A stretch of 5,448 nt of DNA. It comes from Clostridiales bacterium (GTDB lineage: Bacteria; Bacillota_B; Dehalobacteriia; UBA4068). The stretch covers positions 1-5,448 of the forward strand of contig WRIA01000060.1 of NCBI GenBank assembly GCA_009782975.1. Reading direction: 5' to 3'. The notes under the pieces are model-generated. The model was not told where the DNA came from, did not search any database, and saw only the letters and a list, made by a program, of their open reading frames with translations. The number at the start of each line of letters is the position of its first letter. The first letter of the stretch is position 1. Shown here one piece after another: positions 1-3,496 of this stretch. Position numbers and translations under genes: made by a program.

Positions 1-288
1 TAACCCGATTTCCTTTGCAACCTTATATAGAATATCTCCATTTACTGCTTTAGTATGAAAATTATATGCGCAAATTGTATTGTGATCACCAAAGCCAATA
101 TATACAGTCCCTTCTTTTCCAATAATTGTCGCCATATGAACATAGCTTTTAGAGCGCGATTTATGCTCTATTGCTTTTTCAATATCGGAATAATATGGAA
201 TTGACAAAGCAAAGTTTAACAAAGGTGGAATCATTATTACTATTGCCAATATTAAGCCTATCCTCTTGATAATTGTAAGTTTTTTCAT
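1..288 (-). CDS. Hypothetical small membrane-anchored or secreted protein (C-terminus beyond window)
   Basis: This reading frame starts at the ATG at 288 and stays open for 96 codons to the left edge, so the C-terminus is missing. A Shine-Dalgarno AGAGGA lies 7 nt upstream, which supports this start. The protein begins MKKLTIIKR, followed by a hydrophobic stretch at about residues 10-30 (GLILAIVIMIPPLLNFALSI). This is a basic N-terminus plus one membrane segment or signal peptide. No lipobox cysteine is visible, and the only cysteine is residue 73. The rest (YYSDIEKAIEHKSRSKSYV onward) is polar and would lie outside the cytoplasm. I do not recognise the family. Its base composition is about one third G+C by eye, far below the ECF operon, which suggests a separate origin. 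It follows an Rhs-core scrap by 23 nt. An immunity or accessory role to an Rhs toxin is possible from position only. That the gene is real is fairly sure; its function is unknown. Confidence 0.72.
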   Translation of the reverse strand, partial: MKKLTIIKRIGLILAIVIMIPPLLNFALSIPYYSDIEKAIEHKSRSKSYVHMATIIGKEGTVYIGFGDHNTICAYNFHTKAVNGDILYKVAKEIGL

Positions 289-295
289 ATTATTT

Positions 296-301
296 TCCTC
301 T
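296..301 (-). promoter_or_regulatory. Ribosome binding site of the left-edge gene
   Basis: On the minus strand the sequence AGAGGA ends 7 nt before the ATG at 288, which is ideal spacing. It is the main support for this start in a gene with no visible homology. No convincing -35/-10 pair was seen between here and the ECF operon, so its promoter is unresolved. Confidence 0.7.
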
Positions 302-311
302 GCTTAACATG

Positions 312-428
312 TTAGCGTACGGGTACAGGCACAGGAACTCCGTATCTTTCCAATATACCCGCAGACATGTATCCTGCATAGCGGTAAGGATTGGTGTCCT
401 CAGTTAAAACCATACCACCTGTTGGCAT
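312..428 (-). pseudogene. Rhs/YD-repeat core fragment (remnant)
   Basis: A 38-codon frame from an ATG at 428 to a TAA at 312 encodes MPTGGMVLTEDTNPYRYAGY, followed by MSAGILERYGVPVPVPVR. The segment TNPYRYAGY matches the hallmark of the Rhs core (usually N-P-[YF]-R-Y-A-G-Y, then YD-ETGLYYL-RYYDP). Here the match ends after AGYM, and the rest is an unrelated tail with a VPVPVP run. An in-frame TAG lies two codons before the ATG, so the frame is not the visible end of a longer gene. The putative Shine-Dalgarno GGGG directly abuts the ATG with no spacer, so translation is doubtful. The fragment sits between the ECF operon and an A+T-rich orphan gene, as expected for debris of an Rhs toxin locus. 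Rhs ancestry rests on about nine residues. A chance match or a small real gene cannot be excluded. Confidence 0.5.
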
Positions 429-433
429 CCCCT

Positions 434-451
434 ACGGTTTATTGCAACCGT
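434..451 (-). other. Small hairpin after ecfT
   Basis: The arms ACGGTT and AACCGT form a 6-bp stem around a 6-nt loop. The hairpin begins 10 nt beyond the ecfT stop. There is no T-tract on the minus strand (GTAGGGG follows), so it is not a convincing intrinsic terminator. It may stabilise the 3' end of the transcript. No better terminator for the ECF operon was found between 461 and 289, so read-through into the left-edge gene is possible. Confidence 0.35.
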
Positions 452-464
452 CATCGTTTACTCA
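438..464 (-). repeat. Left arm of inverted repeat flanking the ECF operon
   Basis: The minus-strand segment begins at the ecfT stop codon: TGA-GT-AAAC-GATGACGG-TT-GCAATAAA. It matches the plus-strand segment at 3374-3401, TGA-CA-AAAC-GC-GATGACGG-C-GCAATAAA, in 23 positions with small indels. The two arms face each other across the whole ECF operon. The match is imperfect. It may be a remnant of a dispersed repeat or a coincidence. Confidence 0.4.
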
Positions 465-1193
465 GCGGAATATCACCACCACCGCCGCCAGTGCCAAACA
501 GTACAATGCGGCATACGCCACATCTGCGGCGCGCAGGCGCAGACGGCGCATAGCGGTGCGCTTTGGAAAGGCCCTGAAAGCGCGGGCTTCCATAGCATAG
601 GAAAGCTGCTCCGCGCGGCGTATAGCGCCGGCCACAACCGGCAGCATTATACTAAGATACGCTCGCGCCTTATCCTTAAGGCCGGTTTTTTTAATACGCA
701 GGCCGCGCATTTGCGCCGCGCATAAAACATCCTTGGCTTCCTCCCGCAGCAGGGGCAAAAAACGCAGGGCGGCCAACACCATAAAGGCTATCTCGTAAGG
801 TATCTTACACTGTGTAAGGGCCAGCAGATAATCCCTGGGCTCGCCGGATAACACTATCAGCGCGCTTAATACTATTATAAGCAGGCGCAGGCTTACCAAA
901 ACCGCCGCGTTGAACCCCCCAACGCTTACCAGTGTAATATCCCCCAGCTTAACAAGGGGGCCGCCGCCCCTTTCGAACAGGCACTGGATAATAAACAGCA
1001 TAAGTATAAGCCCTAAAAGGCCCCGCGCCCTGGCCCAGGCCGCGGCAGGGCTTATACCGCCCGCCAAAAGTATCAGCAATGCCAGTGCCAGCAAGGCTAA
1101 AAGGGCGGCGGCCCCCCGCAAAAACAAAGCCGCGCCGGAAAGCCCCAAAAGCAGCAGAAGCTTTACACGCGGATCCAAACGCGCTAAACTCAT
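462..1193 (-). CDS. ecfT: Energy-coupling factor transporter transmembrane protein EcfT
   Basis: EcfT is the membrane coupler that joins the two ATPases to the S component. I place the start at the ATG at 1193, giving 243 residues that begin MSLARLDPRVK. This ATG overlaps the ecfA2 stop as ATGA, and LDPRVKL is the usual EcfT opening. A start at 1268 would add 25 non-family residues inside ecfA2. Hydrophobic helices occupy about residues 11-45, 55-75, 92-118, 134-150, 180-192 and 222-243. The cytoplasmic coupling helices between the last segments carry AAQMRG (159-164) and AMEARA (200-205), which dock into the ATPases. The family norm ends both in Arg-Gly, and here the second ends Arg-Ala. The length is typical. 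It is the last gene of the operon, translationally coupled to ecfA2. The family call is near certain; the transported substrate is not known. Confidence 0.93.
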   Translation of the reverse strand: MSLARLDPRVKLLLLLGLSGAALFLRGAAALLALLALALLILLAGGISPAAAWARARGLLGLILMLFIIQCLFERGGGPLVKLGDITLVSVGGFNAAVLVSLRLLIIVLSALIVLSGEPRDYLLALTQCKIPYEIAFMVLAALRFLPLLREEAKDVLCAAQMRGLRIKKTGLKDKARAYLSIMLPVVAGAIRRAEQLSYAMEARAFRAFPKRTAMRRLRLRAADVAYAALYCLALAAVVVIFR

Positions 1194-1828
1194 CCCGGCA
1201 TCACCAGCTCTCTGTCGGCATAGCGGGCCATAAAATCCGCCTCGTGGCTTACCAGCACTATACAGCAATCAAAATCCCGCTTAAGCGCAAGCAGCGTATT
1301 GCCCAACTCCCGCCGCCCCCGCATATCCAGAGCGGCAGCCGGTTCATCCAATACCAGATGATCCGTGCCCAGGGCCAAAACAGCGGCCAGCGCCACACGC
1401 TGCTTTTCCCCCCTGCTAAGATCCGCGTGATGATCTTCCCTGTAACCCGTCAAACCGAAATGATCCAGGTAAAGATTTGCCTTTTGCTTTATCTGTTCTT
1501 CCTTAAGCCCCAGGTTGTAAAGGCCAAAGGTTATCTCCTTATAAACGGTTTCGCAAAAAAGCTGGCGATCCGGGTTCTGAAACACATAGCCTATCCTTTG
1601 CCCTATCTCGAACAGATCCTTTTTTGCTGTATCCCGGCCGTCTATAAGTATGCGCCCTGTATCCGGGCGCAATATGCCCGCCAGCAGCTTGGTAAGGGTG
1701 GTCTTGCCGCAGCCGTTCTTACCGCTTACGGCCACTATCTCCCCGCGCTTAAATACGGCCCAAAGATCCTTTAACACGGGAGCGGCACCCTTAGGGTATG
1801 TATAGCTTATGTTTTCCACTTCTATCAT
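1190..1828 (-). CDS. ecfA2: Energy-coupling factor transporter ATPase, EcfA2-like
   Basis: This is an ABC ATPase of 212 residues that hydrolyses ATP to drive ECF import, pairing with the other EcfA on the inner face of the membrane. Visible motifs: Walker A GKNGCGKTT (36-44), Q-loop Gln84 in VFQNPDRQLF, ABC signature LSRGEKQR (137-144), Walker B LVLDEP (158-163, catalytic Glu162), D-loop AALD (165-168) and H-loop His195. The signature has Arg and Glu in place of the Gly and Gln of LSGGQ, a variant also seen in other ECF ATPases. RQLF-ETV resembles EcfA2 proteins. The protein ends just after the H-loop region (RELVMPG). It thus lacks the 60-70 residue C-terminal tail found in EcfA proteins of about 280 residues. 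It starts at the ATG at 1828 in an ATGA overlap with ecfA1, and its own stop overlaps the ecfT start the same way. The A1/A2 labels are by resemblance. Confidence 0.92.
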   Translation of the reverse strand: MIEVENISYTYPKGAAPVLKDLWAVFKRGEIVAVSGKNGCGKTTLTKLLAGILRPDTGRILIDGRDTAKKDLFEIGQRIGYVFQNPDRQLFCETVYKEITFGLYNLGLKEEQIKQKANLYLDHFGLTGYREDHHADLSRGEKQRVALAAVLALGTDHLVLDEPAAALDMRGRRELGNTLLALKRDFDCCIVLVSHEADFMARYADRELVMPG

Positions 1829-2553
1829 GGCGCAAGCAGCAGTTCCTTTAGCAAGTTTTTTTGTTCCGTAATACGCTGCGGCGTATCCCAGGCGGCCACG
1901 GCGCCTTTATCCAGCAACAGCCATTTATCCGCAAACATTACCAGATCCAGATCGTGTTCAACTATTATCACCGCGCGGTGCTGCCGCCGCTGTTCTTCTA
2001 TGGCCCCCCGCACAATATCCCGGCCTTGCGCATCCAGGCCGCTGAAAGGCTCGTCCAGTATCAGCACAGGCGGGGCGGGGGCCAGCACCGCGGCTATGGT
2101 AAGCAGTTTTTTTTGCCCGCCGGAAAGAAGGTTAGGGTCCAGACCGGCTTTATCCTTAAAGCCAAAATCCTCCAGCAACTCCCCTACCCGCTTAGCTATT
2201 TTTGGCGGCGGCCAGCATAGGTTCTCCAAAACAAAGGCCAGCTCGTCCTCTATTGTGGTGCAGATTATCTGGCTATCCGCATCCTGAAACACCAGCCCCG
2301 CCAAAAGAGAGGCCCGCGCCAGGCTTACAGAGGCCGGGTCTGTGCCCATAAGGGAGATACTGCCGCTTATGCTGCCCTTTGCGGCATGGGGTATGATGCC
2401 GCATAACAGATGGCAAAGCGTGGTCTTGCCGCTGCCGGAAAGACCGGCTATAACAAGTATCTCTCCCTTTAAAACGGAAAAGCTTATATCGGCCAGCACG
2501 GTCTTGCCGCCCTTATAGGCAAAGGTAAGGTCTTTTACTTCCACGGCCCGCAT
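1825..2553 (-). CDS. ecfA1: Energy-coupling factor transporter ATPase, EcfA1-like
   Basis: This 242-residue ABC ATPase is the partner of the next gene in the ECF motor. All catalytic motifs are present: Walker A GLSGSGKTT (37-45), Q-loop Gln90 in VFQDADSQI, signature LSGGQKK (143-149), Walker B VLILDEP (163-169, Glu168), D-loop SGLD (171-174) and H-loop His200 in VEHDLD. The TTIEDELAF segment (99-107) after the Q-loop is a hallmark of EcfA1/CbiO-type ATPases. It is shorter than the usual 270-290 residues, with most of the C-terminal dimerisation tail missing. The start ATG at 2553 follows the S-component stop by 1 nt. A purine-rich GGGGGAAAG about 6 nt upstream serves as ribosome binding site. 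The two different ATPases indicate a heterodimer. Confidence in the family is high; the numbering as A1 rests on motif resemblance. Confidence 0.92.
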   Translation of the reverse strand: MRAVEVKDLTFAYKGGKTVLADISFSVLKGEILVIAGLSGSGKTTLCHLLCGIIPHAAKGSISGSISLMGTDPASVSLARASLLAGLVFQDADSQIICTTIEDELAFVLENLCWPPPKIAKRVGELLEDFGFKDKAGLDPNLLSGGQKKLLTIAAVLAPAPPVLILDEPFSGLDAQGRDIVRGAIEEQRRQHRAVIIVEHDLDLVMFADKWLLLDKGAVAAWDTPQRITEQKNLLKELLLAP

Positions 2554-2554
2554 A

Positions 2555-3115
2555 TCAGCTTTCCCCCGAAGGCTTTATATTGAACCTGCCCAGGGCTTGC
2601 AGCAGATGCCAGGCCAAAACGCCCCCCAGCCCGCCGGAAAAGACGGCGGTAAGCAAGCTGAACAACAGGGGCGTTAAGGGCAGGCTAAAAAAGATCATAT
2701 TTACCGCCGCCGTGCCGCTTACATTGGCCAATATGCCCGCCACAAAAGCGCAGGGCAGGCAGCACAGGCGGTGGCCCATCAGCAACAGCCCCACATCCAC
2801 GGCCAGGCCGGGCAAGGTGTAGCTTACCAGACTAAGCAGCCCATGAGAGCTTATCACGCCGGTAAAAGTGACCAATATAGCCTGAACAAGCCCGGTAAGG
2901 GTAGCGGAGCCGCGCTTGCCGGTAAGGCCTTCGGCCACTAAAAGCCACATCATGTACAAGCCGCCGGCCAAAGCCCCCCCGGGTATGAACAACGCGGCGC
3001 TTACCAGGTGTATAAGCGGCGTCACCACGGCCTTTACCGCTATGCCCAAAGCCGCCATAGCCGCTATCAATATCAGGTCTTTTACGGAAAAACGCCCCAG
3101 CGCTTTAGATATCAA
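2555..3115 (-). CDS. ECF transporter S component, YkoE-like (substrate unknown)
   Basis: This is the membrane substrate-binding subunit of the ECF importer, first gene of the operon. I choose the TTG at 3115 as start. It has AAAAGGGG 9 nt upstream and lies about 25 nt beyond a strong promoter. This gives 186 residues beginning MISKALGRFSVKDL. The alternatives at 3148 (ATG) and 3178 (TTG) lie within the -10 box and the -35 region and have no Shine-Dalgarno. About six hydrophobic segments can be seen: 13-33, 36-62, 72-88, 94-113, 118-141 and 147-175. Helix 1 holds the AxxxA pattern (Ala18, Ala22, Ala26) that packs against EcfT. Further traits are IPGGALAGGLYMMW, the Gly-rich FSGGLGGVLAW near the C-terminus, and PGLAVDVGLL. 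Size and layout recall YkoE, the S subunit linked to thiamine or its pyrimidine precursor. That resemblance is from memory and does not fix the substrate. It is certain enough as an S component because of its three neighbours. Confidence 0.85.
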   Translation of the reverse strand: MISKALGRFSVKDLILIAAMAALGIAVKAVVTPLIHLVSAALFIPGGALAGGLYMMWLLVAEGLTGKRGSATLTGLVQAILVTFTGVISSHGLLSLVSYTLPGLAVDVGLLLMGHRLCCLPCAFVAGILANVSGTAAVNMIFFSLPLTPLLFSLLTAVFSGGLGGVLAWHLLQALGRFNIKPSGES

Positions 3116-3124
3116 ATTTTTATA

Positions 3125-3132
3125 CCCCTTTT
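3125..3132 (-). promoter_or_regulatory. Ribosome binding site that decides the S-component start
   Basis: AAAAGGGG on the minus strand ends 9 nt before the TTG at 3115. It is the only purine-rich site in the leader, and it falls downstream of the predicted transcription start. It therefore favours the TTG at 3115 over the upstream ATG at 3148 and TTG at 3178, neither of which has a comparable site. Confidence 0.6.
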
Positions 3133-3146
3133 GTTTTGCTGATACC

Positions 3147-3175
3147 ATTATAATAAATACGCGCTGTTTTAGCAA
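3147..3175 (-). promoter_or_regulatory. Sigma-A promoter of the ECF operon
   Basis: On the minus strand, TTGCTA (3175-3170) is a 4/6 match to the -35 consensus. A 17-nt spacer follows, then a perfect TATAAT (3152-3147). Transcription would begin near 3140, leaving a leader of about 25 nt. No operator palindrome stands out, and the leader is too short for a riboswitch. The perfect -10 and ideal spacing make this the strongest promoter in the window. Confidence 0.68.
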
Positions 3176-3216
3176 CAAAATATATACCGGGCATAACGCG
3201 GGGGTTTCGCCCGTTC

Positions 3217-3273
3217 GTCATTCTGAGCGCAGCGAAGAACCTTTAAGACCCTTCGCTATCGCTCAGGGTGACA
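3217..3273. repeat. Palindromic intergenic repeat, copy A
   Basis: This 57-bp unit can fold into a long hairpin. The outer arms are CTGAGCG (3223-3229) and CGCTCAG (3260-3266). The inner arms are GCGAAG (3232-3237) and CTTCGC (3251-3256), around a 13-nt loop. Its ends, GTCATTCTGAGCG and CGCTCAGGGTGACA, are imperfect inverted copies of each other. It recalls the dispersed TCATTCTGAGCG-type repeats I know from many bacterial genomes. It is non-coding and lies upstream of the ECF promoter. Confidence 0.75.
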
Positions 3274-3336
3274 ATACGTCCCCTACGTGTATTGCCGCGT
3301 CAACCGAGCACTCACGCTGCGCTCAGCACAGGCTCC

Positions 3337-3378
3337 GCGAAGAATCTTTAAGACCCTTCGCTATCGCTCAGGGTGACA
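3337..3378. repeat. Palindromic intergenic repeat, copy B
   Basis: This is a second copy of the repeat in the same orientation, matching 3232-3273 at 41 of 42 bases (single C/T change at 3345). The inner arms GCGAAG (3337-3342) and CTTCGC (3356-3361) are intact. The left outer arm differs: 3303-3336 holds a rearranged GAGC...GCGCTCAGCACAGG segment with its own short GAGC/GCTC pairing. The copies are 105 bp apart, so the pair looks like a small repeat cluster with one degraded end. Confidence 0.75.
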
Positions 3379-3401
3379 AAACGCGATGACGGCGCAATAA
3401 A
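3374..3401 (+). repeat. Right arm of inverted repeat flanking the ECF operon
   Basis: The plus-strand segment TGA-CA-AAAC-GC-GATGACGG-C-GCAATAAA begins in the end of repeat copy B and runs into the terminator stem. It matches the minus-strand segment just after ecfT (464-438). The core shared blocks are GATGACGG and GCAATAAA, both exact. Its function is unknown. It may mark the ends of a unit that once moved together, or simply repeat debris. Confidence 0.4.
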
Positions 3402-3427
3402 AAAGCCCCCGAAGGGGCTTTTTTATT
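3396..3427. terminator. Intrinsic terminator downstream of the peptidase gene
   Basis: A perfect 14-bp palindrome, AATAAAAAAGCCCC / GGGGCTTTTTTATT, surrounds a CGAA loop. The G+C-rich 5-bp core is flanked by six A on one side and six T on the other, so it can terminate in both directions. On the minus strand it ends the peptidase transcript 70 nt after the stop, which separates that gene from the ECF operon. No plus-strand gene reaches it. Confidence 0.92.
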
Positions 3428-3429
3428 AC

Positions 3430-3494
3430 GGGGCATACGGTATGCACCCTTAGCACGCGGGACGATCAATGATCGCTCCCTACAGAAAACTGTA
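3430..3494. repeat. Three tandem small hairpins between peptidase stop and terminator
   Basis: Hairpin 1 (3430-3449): GGG-GCATA, loop CGG, TATGC, bulged A, CCC. Hairpin 2 (3459-3480): GGGA-CGATC, loop AAT, GATCG, bulged C, TCCC. Both have three-nucleotide loops and one bulged base on the 3' arm, so they look like variants of one design. Hairpin 3 (3481-3494): TACAG, loop AAAA, CTGTA. With the terminator this makes four hairpins in about 100 nt. The unit resembles dispersed GTAGGG-type palindromic repeats, but its role is not known. Confidence 0.6.
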
Positions 3495-3496
3495 AA

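Noticed and set aside
311..339. Promoter for the left-edge gene (TTCCTG, 17 nt, TAACAT)
   Set aside because: The spacing is right but the -35 matches only about 2 of 6 consensus bases and the -10 about 4 of 6, too weak to call.
391..600. Plus-strand frame across the end of ecfT
   Set aside because: It is antisense to the conserved EcfT C-terminus, the RRRRRR run reflects antisense of Ala/Leu-rich codons, and no start signal is present.
1194..1268. Longer EcfT start at 1268
   Set aside because: It would add 25 residues overlapping ecfA2 by 79 nt with no family similarity. The ATG at 1193 gives the usual ATGA coupling and the typical LDPRVKL opening.
910..1774. Plus-strand open frames across ecfT and ecfA2 (910-1233 and 1079-1774)
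   Set aside because: They run antisense to well-conserved genes, have Pro/Ala/Arg/Lys-rich translations with no family motif, and lack good ribosome binding sites. They are by-products of the G+C-rich opposite strand.
3217..3378. CRISPR array
   Set aside because: There are only two repeat units, they are themselves long palindromes, the one intervening segment is not spacer-like, and no cas genes are present.
2916..3389. Plus-strand frame running from the S component through the repeats
   Set aside because: Its second half is the translation of the palindromic repeats (RPFAIAQGD occurs twice), a known artefact of this kind of intergenic repeat, and its first half is antisense to the S component.
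3179..3395. Riboswitch (TPP or cobalamin) in front of the ECF operon
   Set aside because: The promoter lies downstream of this stretch and leaves a leader of only about 25 nt. The stretch itself is explained by palindromic repeats, and no riboswitch core was recognised.
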